Below are positions 7,354-14,868 of a stretch of 64,000 nt of DNA, piece by piece (within the stretch, counting starts at the first letter, position 1; each line of letters starts with the position of its first letter). Location: positions 62,001 to 126,000 of the forward strand of contig NZ_BBOJ01000004.1 in NCBI RefSeq assembly GCF_000974445.1. Direction: 5' to 3'. The DNA comes from Lentzea aerocolonigenes (lineage in GTDB: Bacteria > Actinomycetota > Actinomycetes > Mycobacteriales > Pseudonocardiaceae). A program made the translations under genes and the position numbers. Below the pieces are notes generated by a model. The model was not told the DNA's origin. It saw nothing but the letters and a program-made list of their open reading frames with translations, and did not search any database.

Positions 7354-8669
7354 TGCGACGCCTTCTGGTTCTCAAGCTCCTTCTTCAGCGCGTCCGCCAG
7401 GGACTTGAGCTCAGCCGAGGAGTCGGCGGGGCACTTCGCGAAGATGGAGTTCAGGGTCTCCGAGGTCTTCTGCCGGAAGGGCGCGAAGTTCGGAACGCTC
7501 GGGAACGGCCGCGCCTCGCTCTTGTACACGCCCGCCACGGTCGCCCAGCGCGGGTCGTTGTAGGTCGCGTTGACGTCGACGTTCTTGTTGACGGGCAGGC
7601 GGACCACCGGCTGCGGGTCGCCCTTCATGCCCGCCTGCTGCGCCTCGGGCGTGATCAGGTACTCGGCGAGCTTCTTCTGGTCCGCGGTCTTGGCGGAGCC
7701 GGCCATCAGGTAGATGTCCTCGCCCTCGCCGAGCACCGTGGCACCGGCCGGGCCGCGCGGGGACGCGACGACCTCGTACTTGTCCTTGCCGACCGACTTG
7801 TCGAAGCGGCCGATCATGTACGGGCCGGTGAGGTAGATGCCGCTCTTGCCCGACTCGAACAGCGGGTGCGCGTCGTTGGTGCTCAGCGTCAGCGAACCGG
7901 GCTGCATGACCTTGTCCTCGCAGAAGAGCTTGCGCAGCCGCTCGACCGCCTTGGTCGACTCCGGCGAGTCGATGCCGACGGAGAACTTGCCGCCACCCTC
8001 CTCGTCCAGGATGTCGCCGCCGCCCTGCCAGATGTAGCTCGACGCCCACCACGCGAGGTAGCCGCGGTCGGTCGTGCCCGGCACGAGCATGCCGTAGGTG
8101 TCGTTCTGCCCGTTGCCATCAGGGTCGTTACGGGTGAACGCACGCGCTAGATCGTCTAACTCGTCCCACGTCGTCGGGATCGGCTTGCCGAGCTTCTCGC
8201 GCCAGTCCTTGCGGATCAGAGTGACCATCGCCTGGGTGGAGTACGGGATGGCGTAGTACTTGCCGTCCGCGCCCTTCCCGTTGTTCCACGCGCGGTCGAC
8301 GATGTCGTTGCCACCCGCGACGTCCTCGCGCTTGATCTCGGTCGTCCAGCCCTGCTTGACGAAGTTGCCGAGCGAGCCGGTGTCGGTGATGACGACGTCG
8401 GGGAGGTCCTTCGACGCGGCGCGCTGCTGCACCTGCTTGTCGAAGTCGTTGAAGATCGGCTTGTAGTCGACCTGCACACCGGTCTTCTCGGTGAAGGACT
8501 TGAAGATCTTCTCGTAGACCTTCGCGGTCGCCTCCGTCGAGCGGGTCCACACCTCGAGGGGCTTGTTCGGGTCCTTGTTCGAGGACGCCGTGTTGCCACT
8601 GCTGCCGCAGCCTGCGAGCAGCAAGGCCACGCTGAGCGTGGCGACTGTTGTGGCGGTTCTACGGCGCAT
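7350..8669 (-). CDS. Sugar ABC transporter substrate-binding lipoprotein
   Basis: A 439-residue extracellular solute-binding protein (family 1). The signal peptide ends in the lipobox LAGC, giving a lipid-anchored receptor. The first lobe begins LEVWTRSTEA and the fold runs through FFESGKSGIYLTGPYM-like second-lobe segments typical of sugar-binding proteins. ATG 8669 has AAGGG about 10 nt upstream. It is the first gene of the leftward operon and its promoter carries a dyad that overlaps a probable -10 box. The ligand is inferred as a uronate, glucarate or uronide oligomer from the downstream enzymes. Confidence 0.94.
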   Translation of the reverse strand: MRRRTATTVATLSVALLLAGCGSSGNTASSNKDPNKPLEVWTRSTEATAKVYEKIFKSFTEKTGVQVDYKPIFNDFDKQVQQRAASKDLPDVVITDTGSLGNFVKQGWTTEIKREDVAGGNDIVDRAWNNGKGADGKYYAIPYSTQAMVTLIRKDWREKLGKPIPTTWDELDDLARAFTRNDPDGNGQNDTYGMLVPGTTDRGYLAWWASSYIWQGGGDILDEEGGGKFSVGIDSPESTKAVERLRKLFCEDKVMQPGSLTLSTNDAHPLFESGKSGIYLTGPYMIGRFDKSVGKDKYEVVASPRGPAGATVLGEGEDIYLMAGSAKTADQKKLAEYLITPEAQQAGMKGDPQPVVRLPVNKNVDVNATYNDPRWATVAGVYKSEARPFPSVPNFAPFRQKTSETLNSIFAKCPADSSAELKSLADALKKELENQKASQ

Positions 8670-8685
8670 CGTCGGAGCCCTTCAT

Positions 8686-8701
8686 GTTCAGATATATGAA
8701 C
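8686..8701. promoter_or_regulatory. Candidate IclR operator between the divergent uronate operons
   Basis: GTTCAGATATATGAAC forms a near-perfect dyad (GTTCA/TGAAC arms around an AT centre). It lies 17 bp before the start of the transporter gene and overlaps the TATATC that would serve as its -10. The IclR gene is divergent, on the other side of the same gap. IclR repressors bind this kind of short palindrome in such gaps, so the position fits inducer-released repression of the whole pathway. Confidence 0.65.
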
Positions 8702-8712
8702 TGGGGTCGTAC

Positions 8713-8740
8713 TTGTGAACCTGATGCAGGACTGTAAGAA
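8713..8740 (+). promoter_or_regulatory. Candidate promoter of the iclR-udh-aldehyde dehydrogenase operon
   Basis: TTGTGA (8713-8718) and TAAGAA (8735-8740) are separated by 16 bp and face rightward, about 75 bp before the iclR GTG. No better -10 was seen in the gap. The 5' leader would be around 65 nt and contains the AGGAGG site used by iclR. Confidence 0.45.
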
Positions 8741-8814
8741 TCAGCACAGCAACGTGTCAAGGGTGAGTTGGGCAAGTTGCTTACCGGTTTCCAGAAGACA
8801 GCCGAGGAGGCCAG

Positions 8815-9603
8815 GTGGCGTCGCCGATCGACAAGGGCACGGCCCGTCCGGGCGCGGTGAAGTCCGCGGACCGCACGGTCGAGCTGCTCGAAGTGCTCTC
8901 CGCGTCCGACCGCAGGCTGACGCTCACGGAGCTGCACCGCGAGCTCAGCTATCCCAAGTCCAGCCTGTACATGCTGTTGCAGACGCTGGTCGCGCGCGGC
9001 TGGGTGGAGGTCGACTCGGACCGCGGCACCTACGGCATCGGCGTGCGCGCACTGCTCGTCGGTACGTCCTATCTGGACCACGACCCGGTGGTGCGCGCGG
9101 CGATCCGCGTGATGGAGCAGGTCCGGCAGGAGATCAACGAGACCGTGCACCTCGCCCGTTTGGACGGCGCGGACGTCGTCTACCTGGCGAGCCGCGAGTC
9201 CGAGCACCACCTGCGGGTCGTGTCCCGCGTCGGTCGCCGGCTGCCCGCGCACTCGACGTCGCTGGGCAAGGCCGTGCTCTCGACGCGCACGCCGGAGGAG
9301 GTCGACCTGATCCTCCCGGACGTGCTGACGCCGTTGACCCCCAACACCGTGACCGATCGGGCCGCGCTGCACGAGCAGCTCGCCGGGTTCCGCAACGTCG
9401 GGTACGCCCACGAGCGCGAGGAGAACACGCCCGGACTGGGTTGCTTCGCGGTGGCGTTGCCGTACCGAAACCCCGTTCTGGACGCTATGAGTTGCTCGGT
9501 TCCTCTGGGCAGACTGGACCCCGAGCACGAGCGGCAGGTCGTCGCCGCTCTGCTGGACGCTGCCAGGACGATCACCGAGCTTCTCCGCCAGTTCGGTAGG
9601 TGA
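8815..9603 (+). CDS. IclR family transcriptional regulator of uronate catabolism
   Basis: A 262-residue IclR protein: an N-terminal winged helix (~residues 15-75, ADRTVELLEVLSASDRRLTLTEL then a PKSSLYMLLQTL recognition helix) and a C-terminal effector domain (~90-260) with the family's NETVHLARLDGADVVYLA and LPAHSTSLGKA blocks. The GTG start at 8815 follows GAGGAGG. It is the first gene of a rightward operon with uronate dehydrogenase and the semialdehyde dehydrogenase, and is divergent from the transporter/gudD operon. It is the natural regulator of both. The effector is probably a uronate or aldarate. Confidence 0.93.
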   Translation: MASPIDKGTARPGAVKSADRTVELLEVLSASDRRLTLTELHRELSYPKSSLYMLLQTLVARGWVEVDSDRGTYGIGVRALLVGTSYLDHDPVVRAAIRVMEQVRQEINETVHLARLDGADVVYLASRESEHHLRVVSRVGRRLPAHSTSLGKAVLSTRTPEEVDLILPDVLTPLTPNTVTDRAALHEQLAGFRNVGYAHEREENTPGLGCFAVALPYRNPVLDAMSCSVPLGRLDPEHERQVVAALLDAARTITELLRQFGR

Positions 9604-9647
9604 AAAGGTTTACTGAAACATCTGCACACGACGGAGGGGTCCAACCC

Positions 9648-10475
9648 GTGACCGCACGCATCCTGATCACCGGCGCCGGTGGCGGGGTGGGCACGCTCAT
9701 GCGTACCCGCCTCGCGGCGCAGGGCCGCGTCCTGCGGCTGCTGGACATCGCGGAGCTACCCGCGGCAACCGACGGCGAGAACGTCGAGCTGGTCCAGGCC
9801 TCGGTGACCGACATGGCCGCGATGGAAGCCGCGATGAAGGGCGTCGACGCGGTGATCCACCTCGGCGGCCACAGCCTGGAAGAGGCGTGGGACAAGATCC
9901 TCAGCGTCAACATCGACGGCACGCACACGGTGCTGGAAGCCGCGCGGCGTCAGGGAGTTCGGCGGGTGGTCCTGGCCAGCTCGAACCACGCCGTCGGATA
10001 TCTGGAGCGGGCCGACGGTGAGGCCGGTGACTACGTCTTCCCCCGCCCGGACACCTACTACGGCGTGTCCAAGGTGGCACTGGAGGCGTTGGGATCGCTG
10101 TACGCGGACCGCTACGGCATGGACGTGATCGCGGTCCGCATCGGTTCGTGCTTCGAGAAGCCACGTGACGTGCGGATGCTGTCGACCTGGATGTCACCGG
10201 ACGACGGCGCGCGCCTGTTCGAGGCGTGTCTTTCCGTTGCGTCGCCGGGATTCCGGATCGTGTGGGGCGTTTCGGACAACACGCGCGGCTGGTTCTCGCT
10301 GGACGAGGCCCGCGCGCTGGGTTACGAGCCGCAGGACGACTCCGAGGTGTTCGCGGCCGAGGTGCTGGAGAAGCACGGCGGTGAGCTCGACCCCTCGTCG
10401 TACGCGGCCAAGTACGTGGGCGGGGTCTGGTGCGGCCCCGATTTCGACACGGCAGTCAAGGAGGCAGGGCGTTGA
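9648..10475 (+). CDS. udh: Uronate dehydrogenase (NAD-dependent)
   Basis: A 275-residue extended short-chain dehydrogenase. The NAD motif GAGGGVG is at residues ~8-14, the NVDGTHTVLEAARRQG-like core at ~85-105, and the catalytic YYGVSK (Tyr-x-x-x-Lys) near 137. This size and motif order match uronate dehydrogenases, which oxidise D-glucuronate or D-galacturonate to the aldarolactone. The start is GTG 9648, preceded by GGAGGGG at 8-nt spacing; an open frame upstream to 9600 has no ribosome site. Neighbouring gudD, kdgD and the semialdehyde dehydrogenase complete the oxidative route to 2-oxoglutarate. Confidence 0.92.
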   Translation: MTARILITGAGGGVGTLMRTRLAAQGRVLRLLDIAELPAATDGENVELVQASVTDMAAMEAAMKGVDAVIHLGGHSLEEAWDKILSVNIDGTHTVLEAARRQGVRRVVLASSNHAVGYLERADGEAGDYVFPRPDTYYGVSKVALEALGSLYADRYGMDVIAVRIGSCFEKPRDVRMLSTWMSPDDGARLFEACLSVASPGFRIVWGVSDNTRGWFSLDEARALGYEPQDDSEVFAAEVLEKHGGELDPSSYAAKYVGGVWCGPDFDTAVKEAGR

Positions 10476-11974
10476 GCCACGTCGTGCAGGGCTACAACCC
10501 GCGCACCGGTGAGCCGTTCGGCGAACCGGTTGCGAAGACCCCCGACAGCGAGGTGGACCGGATCGCCTCGGCTGCGGCTGTGGCGTTCTCGGCGTGGTCG
10601 GTCGTTGCGGCGGCGGACCGCGCTGTGGTGCTGGAGAAGGTCGCGGACGCGCTGGACGCCGAGTCGTCGTTGCTGGTTTCCACGGCGGACGGCGAAACGG
10701 CGCTCGGCGTGCCGCGGCTGACGACGGAACTGAAGCGCACGACGAACCAGCTGCGGTTGTTCGCGGAGGTGCTGCGCGAGGGCAGCTACGTCGAGGCCAC
10801 TTTGGACTCGGCGAACCCGGACATCATTCCGCCCCGGCCCGTTCTGCGCCGGGTTCTGCGTCCTCTTGGGACGGTTGCGGTGTTCTCGGCGTCGAACTTC
10901 CCGTTCGCTTTCTCGGTGGCCGGCGGTGACACGGCTTCCGCGCTGGCGTCGGGTTGTTCCGTTGTGGTGAAGGCACATTCGGCGCACCCGTCGACCTCGC
11001 GCGAGACCGCACGGGTGGTCGTGGACGCGTTGCGCGACGCCGGTGCGCCCGAAGGTGTGTTCGGCATCGTGTACGGCACCGAGGCCGGTGTGGCGCTGGT
11101 GCAGCACCCGGTCGTCCGCGCCGTCGGCTTCACCGGGTCGACCGGTGGCGGGCGTGCGTTGTTCGACCTGGCGCAGGGCCGGCCGGACCCGATCCCGTTC
11201 TACGGCGAGCTGGGCAGCGTGAACCCGACGGTGATCCTGCCGGGTGCGGCGACCCCGGACATCGCGGCCGGGTTCGCGCAGTCGCTGACGATGGGGGTCG
11301 GGCAGTTCTGCACGAACCCCGGCCTGGTGTTCGCGCCCGCATCGCTCGTGCCCGCGCTGGGTGAGGCCGTCGCGGCGGCCGCGGGTGGCGCGATGCTCAA
11401 CGAGCGGATGTGCGACTCCTACACGGCTTCGACGGACGCGCTGGCCGCCTCGGACCTGGTGTCCGTCGTGTCCACCGGTACCAAGCCGGACGAGGCGTGG
11501 GCGGTGTCGCCGCGGCTGTTCAGCGTTGCGGTGTCGGTGTTCGAGGAGAACCTCGAGAAGCTGACCGAGGAGCACTTCGGCCCGGCCGCCCTGGTCGTGA
11601 CGTACTCGTCGCCGTCGGAGCTGCACTCGGTGCTCGCGAAGCTGCCGGGCACGCTGACCGGCACGGTGCACGCCGCCGACTCGGACCACGCGGAGGCGGG
11701 TGAGATCGCCGAGATCCTGCGTCGCGTCGCGGGCCGGCTGATCTTCAACGCCTGGCCGACCGGTGTCGCGGTGGCGTGGGGCCAGCACCACGGCGGACCG
11801 TGGCCGTCGACGACGAACCCGCTGCACACCTCCGTGGGCGCCACGTCGATCCGCCGCTGGATCGCCCCGGTGACGTACCAGTCGTGGCCGGACGCGTTGC
11901 TGCCGGCGGAGCTGCAGGACGCGAACCCGCTCGGCATTCCGCGCCGGGTGGACGGCGTGCTCGGCGTGCACTGA
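10472..11974 (+). CDS. 2,5-dioxovalerate (2-oxoglutarate semialdehyde) dehydrogenase
   Basis: A 500-residue aldehyde dehydrogenase. The catalytic cysteine is in GVGQFCTNPG (~residue 283) and the general-base glutamate in YGELGSVNP (~248), the variant motif typical of the 2-oxoglutarate-semialdehyde branch. It starts with TTG at 10472, in a TTGA overlap with the udh stop and behind AAGGAGG at 8 nt. It oxidises the KdgD product to 2-oxoglutarate, feeding the TCA cycle. A strong intrinsic terminator follows 26 nt after the stop. Confidence 0.93.
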   Translation: MSHVVQGYNPRTGEPFGEPVAKTPDSEVDRIASAAAVAFSAWSVVAAADRAVVLEKVADALDAESSLLVSTADGETALGVPRLTTELKRTTNQLRLFAEVLREGSYVEATLDSANPDIIPPRPVLRRVLRPLGTVAVFSASNFPFAFSVAGGDTASALASGCSVVVKAHSAHPSTSRETARVVVDALRDAGAPEGVFGIVYGTEAGVALVQHPVVRAVGFTGSTGGGRALFDLAQGRPDPIPFYGELGSVNPTVILPGAATPDIAAGFAQSLTMGVGQFCTNPGLVFAPASLVPALGEAVAAAAGGAMLNERMCDSYTASTDALAASDLVSVVSTGTKPDEAWAVSPRLFSVAVSVFEENLEKLTEEHFGPAALVVTYSSPSELHSVLAKLPGTLTGTVHAADSDHAEAGEIAEILRRVAGRLIFNAWPTGVAVAWGQHHGGPWPSTTNPLHTSVGATSIRRWIAPVTYQSWPDALLPAELQDANPLGIPRRVDGVLGVH

Positions 11975-12000
11975 ACGGTTCTCTCGGGCGCTTGTTTCGG

Positions 12001-12037
12001 GCGGGGCTGCCGGCGTGACGTCGGCAGCCCCGCTTTT
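12001..12037 (+). terminator. Intrinsic terminator of the iclR-udh-dehydrogenase operon
   Basis: GCGGGGCTGCCG (12001-12012) pairs perfectly with CGGCAGCCCCGC (12022-12033) around a 9-nt loop and is followed by TTTT. A T-tract is uncommon for terminators in this window, so this is the clearest intrinsic terminator seen. Confidence 0.9.
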
Positions 12038-12050
12038 CGTTGTGGAGCGC

Positions 12051-12082
12051 TTGACCTTGGAGTGCACTCACAGGTTTAGCGT
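12051..12082 (+). promoter_or_regulatory. MerR-type promoter/operator of the metal regulator gene
   Basis: TTGACC (12051-12056) is a good -35. An inverted repeat, ACCTTGGAGTG/CACTCACAGGT (12054-12075, 9 of 11 pairs, GAGTGCACTC at its centre), fills the spacer. The -10 can be read as TTTAGC or TAGCGT, giving an 18-20 bp spacer; long spacers are the hallmark of MerR-activated promoters. Transcription would begin at or beside the ATG at 12090, and no SD is present, so a leaderless message is likely. Confidence 0.75.
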
Positions 12083-12089
12083 TGGTCGC

Positions 12090-12458
12090 ATGAGAGTCGC
12101 CGAGCTCGCACGTCAGGTCGGGGTCCGGCCCGACACGGTCCGGTACTACGAACGCGCGGGCCTGATCGCACCGCCGCCGCGCACCTCGTCGGGCTACCGG
12201 CAGTACCCGTCGTCGGCCGCCGACCGGATCCGGTTCATCCGCGACTGCCAGCGCCTGGGACTGACCCTGCGCGAGATCTCGTCGTTGCTGGCGATCCGCG
12301 ACACCGGCGAGTGTCCGTGCGAACCGGCCGAGGAACTGCTGCGGCGCCACATCGCCGAGATCGACGCGGAACTGTCCCGGCTGACGCGACTCCGTTCAGA
12401 CCTGGTGGACATGGTCGGCACCGACTGTTCACCGTGGTGCCCACCGGAGGGGAGGTGA
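12090..12458 (+). CDS. MerR family metal-responsive regulator
   Basis: A 122-residue MerR protein: a winged helix at residues 1-70 (MRVAELARQVGVRPDTVRYYERAGL), a dimerisation helix at ~75-110, and a metal-type C-terminus. The latter has CPC near residue 72 and CSPWC close to the end (~115-119), a layout like the copper/zinc-sensing group rather than drug sensors. The metal cannot be named from sequence alone. The ATG at 12090 lacks an SD but sits at the expected transcription start. Directly downstream lies a tiny cysteine-rich ORF, a plausible target of the same promoter. Confidence 0.9.
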   Translation: MRVAELARQVGVRPDTVRYYERAGLIAPPPRTSSGYRQYPSSAADRIRFIRDCQRLGLTLREISSLLAIRDTGECPCEPAEELLRRHIAEIDAELSRLTRLRSDLVDMVGTDCSPWCPPEGR

Positions 12459-12463
12459 GAGGG

Positions 12464-12499
12464 ATGGACGACTGCTGCACGAGCTGCGACTGCTGCTGA
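12464..12499 (+). CDS. Candidate 11-residue cysteine-rich metal-binding peptide
   Basis: MDDCCTSCDCC: five cysteines and three aspartates in eleven residues, ending in TGA. It begins five bases after the MerR stop codon. It has a strong Shine-Dalgarno sequence (GGAGG at 12451-12455, 8 nt before ATG). A GTG at 12455 in the same frame overlaps the MerR stop and would give a 14-residue form. CC-x2-C-x-CC is metallothionein-like. Translation is not proven, but ribosome site, position behind a metal regulator and composition agree. A hairpin at 12520-12540 may end the transcript. Confidence 0.6.
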   Translation: MDDCCTSCDCC

Positions 12500-12519
12500 C
12501 CGAACGCTCCGTTGACCGA

Positions 12520-12540
12520 TCCGGCGAGGCGCCCGCCGGA
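12520..12540. terminator. Hairpin after the MerR/Cys-peptide unit
   Basis: TCCGGCG (12520-12526) and CGCCGGA (12534-12540) form a 7-bp GC-rich stem with a 7-nt loop, 20 bases after the peptide stop. There is no T-tract. It lies between the rightward MerR unit and the leftward-ending phosphotransferase gene, so it could act in both directions. Confidence 0.45.
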
Positions 12541-12576
12541 CTCACGGCAATATATTGGATACGAGCACCCCTGCAC

Positions 12577-13134
12577 CTAGCTCTGGCCGACCCTCTCAGC
12601 GATCACCTTCGCGCACTCGACCGCCTCGGCCCGCCCGGTGTCGACCTCGACGTCGTAGGTCATCCCGCGATGCACCAGATCGGCCTGGGCCTCGGCCATC
12701 CCGGACACCCGATCCCCACGAGCGAGCTCCCTCCCCGCGGCGACGGCGGCGTCACAGCGGACCCCGACCCACAGCACGTCGAGCCCGTCCAGGGCCTTCT
12801 CCCACCGCTGCCGTGACTCGACCCCGCCGAGGAACACGTCGTCCACGATCACCCGCGCCCCCGCGCGCACCATCGCGCCAACGCCTTCCATCCACGCGTC
12901 CTCGAGCAGCCGGAACTCGGCCCCGACGCTCACCTCACCGCCGTCCGCGAACCCGATCCCCTCGGATCCGAGCCGCAACCGCGCGGGCATCACGTCGATC
13001 AAAGTGTCGACCCCGATTGCCAGCCAGGCTTCGGGCAACAGCGCCTGCAGACACCGCGCGATCCCTGACTTGCCCGAGCTGGACCCACCGTTGAGAACGA
13101 TCACCCGAACACTCGACGACACAGCACCAGTCAC
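12577..13134 (-). CDS. cpt: Chloramphenicol 3-O-phosphotransferase
   Basis: About 185 residues and closely like the Streptomyces venezuelae enzyme. It has the P-loop [12 protein letters not shown], then [16 protein letters not shown], the [10 protein letters not shown] strand and WVGVRCD near residue 135, with the same order and spacing. Enzymes of this family phosphorylate the 3-hydroxyl of chloramphenicol using ATP and so detoxify it. The start is uncertain: GTG 13134 or GTG 13122 both fit the family, and no ribosome site is visible. No chloramphenicol biosynthesis genes were seen nearby, so it is probably a stand-alone resistance or housekeeping-like kinase. Confidence 0.88.
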   Translation of the reverse strand: MTGAVSSSVRVIVLNGGSSSGKSGIARCLQALLPEAWLAIGVDTLIDVMPARLRLGSEGIGFADGGEVSVGAEFRLLEDAWMEGVGAMVRAGARVIVDDVFLGGVESRQRWEKALDGLDVLWVGVRCDAAVAAGRELARGDRVSGMAEAQADLVHRGMTYDVEVDTGRAEAVECAKVIAERVGQS

Positions 13135-13221
13135 CGGCCGACCGTACCCACGCAACCGCACCCACCACGATCGTTTTCGCCGCCCAACCGCTTCCGCCCC
13201 AGCTCAGAACCCTTCTGCCAA

Positions 13222-13233
13222 CTGATATATCAG
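13222..13233. repeat. Perfect AT-rich palindrome CTGATATATCAG
   Basis: A perfect 12-bp palindrome with only four G/C bases, followed at once by a degenerate second copy (CTGATCCATCAG, 13232-13243, sharing CAG). It is upstream of the phosphotransferase and downstream of the monooxygenase gene. The core ATATATCAG recurs elsewhere in the window, so this is the best-formed member of a family of sites of unknown function. Confidence 0.7.
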
Positions 13234-13284
13234 CTGATCCATCAGTCGTGGCTCGGCCACCCCCGGATGCAAAAAACGTTTGCG

Positions 13285-13312
13285 GACGAAGTCAAAAGAC
13301 TCATTGCAAAGG
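13285..13312 (+). repeat. Solitary half copy of the 46-bp palindrome found at 46916
   Basis: The segment containing GTCAAAAGACTC (13291-13302) matches the right half of the 46916-46961 palindrome, including its GG flank, at 24 of 28 positions. The complementary left half is absent here. It sits in the gap between the monooxygenase stop and the phosphotransferase gene. A half copy suggests a degraded or rearranged mobile miniature element or a duplicated binding site. Confidence 0.6.
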
Positions 13313-13369
13313 TGCCGGGAGCGTGTCAGGGCGTTGATGAGCACCTCGCGGCCCTCCCCGCGGGCCTCG

Positions 13370-14689
13370 TCAGCGACGTGCCGCGCCCGCCCGACGCTCC
13401 TCCTGCAGCTCCCGCTGGTACCCGAGGAAGTCGACCTCCAGGGTGTGCCGCTTCGACTTCACGTACCGGCTCCGCAGCGACTCCCGGTACGTGGCGATCT
13501 CCGCCTTCATCTCCGGCACCGACGGCAGCGCCGCACGCCCGGACACGAGGTCGGCGATCCACTCGGACTGCGCCTCGGCGAGCGGCATGATCGCGCCGAG
13601 CGGCTGGATCAGCCCGAGGAAGTACAGCCCGGGATGGTCCGGATCCACGACCCGCTGGTACAGCGACACCTCGTTGTCCGCGGACGACACGGCGGGGTAC
13701 GAGGCGGCGTCCAGGAACGGGAAGTCGACCTTGTACCCGGTGCAGTAGACGATCACGTCGACCTCCTCCCGGCTGCCGTCCGCGAACACGACCCCGGAGC
13801 CGTCCAAGCGCTCGATGTTCGGCTTCACGGTGATGTCGCCGTGCCCGAGCCGGGTCAGCAGGTCGTCGGACACCGTCGGGTGCGCTGCGAGGATGCCGTG
13901 TGAGGGCTCGGGCAGGCCGTAGCCGGAGAGCTTGCCGCGCGCGAGCCGCAGCATCGCCCGGAGCGACAGCGCCTGCAGCCAGGCCGGCGCGAAACGGGCG
14001 AGCGGCGAGGTCGTCAGGTGGTCGGTCGGCATTCCGAAGAGGTACTTGGGCATGATGTGCGCGCCGCGGCGCATCGCCAGGAACGTCCGTGCGGAGACGC
14101 GTGAAGACTCGACCGCGATGTCGCAGGCCGAGTTGCCGATGCCGAGCACCAGCACCTTCTTGTCCGCGAAACGCTCCGGCGTCTTGTAGAAGTGCGCGTG
14201 CATCTCCTCGCCGTCGAACGAGCCGGGGAACGCGGGTTCCGGCATCCGCGGTGACCAGTGATGGCCGTTCGCGACGATTACAGAGCCATACGTTCGTGAG
14301 AGCTCTTCACCGGTGTCGCGATCGCGCGTGGTGACCGAATAACCCCCGGATTCGGCAGTGACCGACGTGACCTCGGTGCGGAACCGGATGCGGTCGCGGA
14401 ACCCGTGGTGTTTGACGAAGTCGTCGAAGTACTCGGCGATCTGGAAGTGCGAGGGGTACGCGGGCAGGTGTGCCGGCATCGGGAACGACTTGAACTCCAT
14501 CATCTGCCGCGAGGTGTTGATGTGGAGCGAGCGGTAGGCGGAGGACATGCCGTTGTCGTTCAGGTAGCGCCAGTTGCCACCGATCTCGGACCCGGTCTCG
14601 TAGCAGTCGAACTCGATGCCGCGGGCGCTGAGCACCTGACATGCGGCGATGCCGGAAGAACCCGCCCCGATGACGCACACGCGATCCAT
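13370..14689 (-). CDS. Flavin-dependent monooxygenase (FMO/Baeyer-Villiger type)
   Basis: A 439-residue class B flavoprotein monooxygenase. The FAD fold VIGAGSSGI is at residues 6-14, the NADPH fold VLGIGNSACD near 185, and the family fingerprint FPGSFDGEEMHAHFY (F-x-G-x-x-x-H-x-x-x-Y) at ~153-167. A late YCTGY motif near 330 is also typical. It would insert oxygen at a heteroatom or ketone using NADPH; the substrate cannot be read from sequence. ATG 14689 has no SD and lies 8 nt after a good -10, so the message is probably leaderless. It is a single-gene unit. Confidence 0.92.
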   Translation of the reverse strand: MDRVCVIGAGSSGIAACQVLSARGIEFDCYETGSEIGGNWRYLNDNGMSSAYRSLHINTSRQMMEFKSFPMPAHLPAYPSHFQIAEYFDDFVKHHGFRDRIRFRTEVTSVTAESGGYSVTTRDRDTGEELSRTYGSVIVANGHHWSPRMPEPAFPGSFDGEEMHAHFYKTPERFADKKVLVLGIGNSACDIAVESSRVSARTFLAMRRGAHIMPKYLFGMPTDHLTTSPLARFAPAWLQALSLRAMLRLARGKLSGYGLPEPSHGILAAHPTVSDDLLTRLGHGDITVKPNIERLDGSGVVFADGSREEVDVIVYCTGYKVDFPFLDAASYPAVSSADNEVSLYQRVVDPDHPGLYFLGLIQPLGAIMPLAEAQSEWIADLVSGRAALPSVPEMKAEIATYRESLRSRYVKSKRHTLEVDFLGYQRELQEERRAGAARR

Positions 14690-14697
14690 GACGCTGA

Positions 14698-14726
14698 AGT
14701 ATTTTCACGTTACACGCGGCTGTCAA
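14698..14726 (-). promoter_or_regulatory. Promoter of the flavin monooxygenase gene
   Basis: Reading leftward, TTGACA (14726-14721) and AATACT (14703-14698) are separated by exactly 17 bp. The start codon begins 8 nt after the -10, which predicts a leaderless transcript. This is a consensus housekeeping-sigma promoter. Confidence 0.75.
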
Positions 14727-14855
14727 TCACCTGGACACGGGTAGGGCAGACGCGATCGTGGCGAAGCCCGGTCACACCAGGTCATCCCCGTGCCAGCGCG
14801 AACAAGCGGTAGCCCGCTGAGTGGAACGTAGTGTGCCGAGCCCAGCTTGAGCCAA

Positions 14856-14861
14856 TACGTT
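14856..14861 (+). promoter_or_regulatory. -10 box of a leaderless secreted-protein gene
   Basis: TACGTT ends 7 nt before the ATG at 14869. The gap TGTGCCGC-like sequence has no Shine-Dalgarno motif. The spacing matches leaderless actinobacterial transcripts, in which the first transcribed base is the start codon. Confidence 0.6.
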
Positions 14862-14868
14862 GTGCCGC

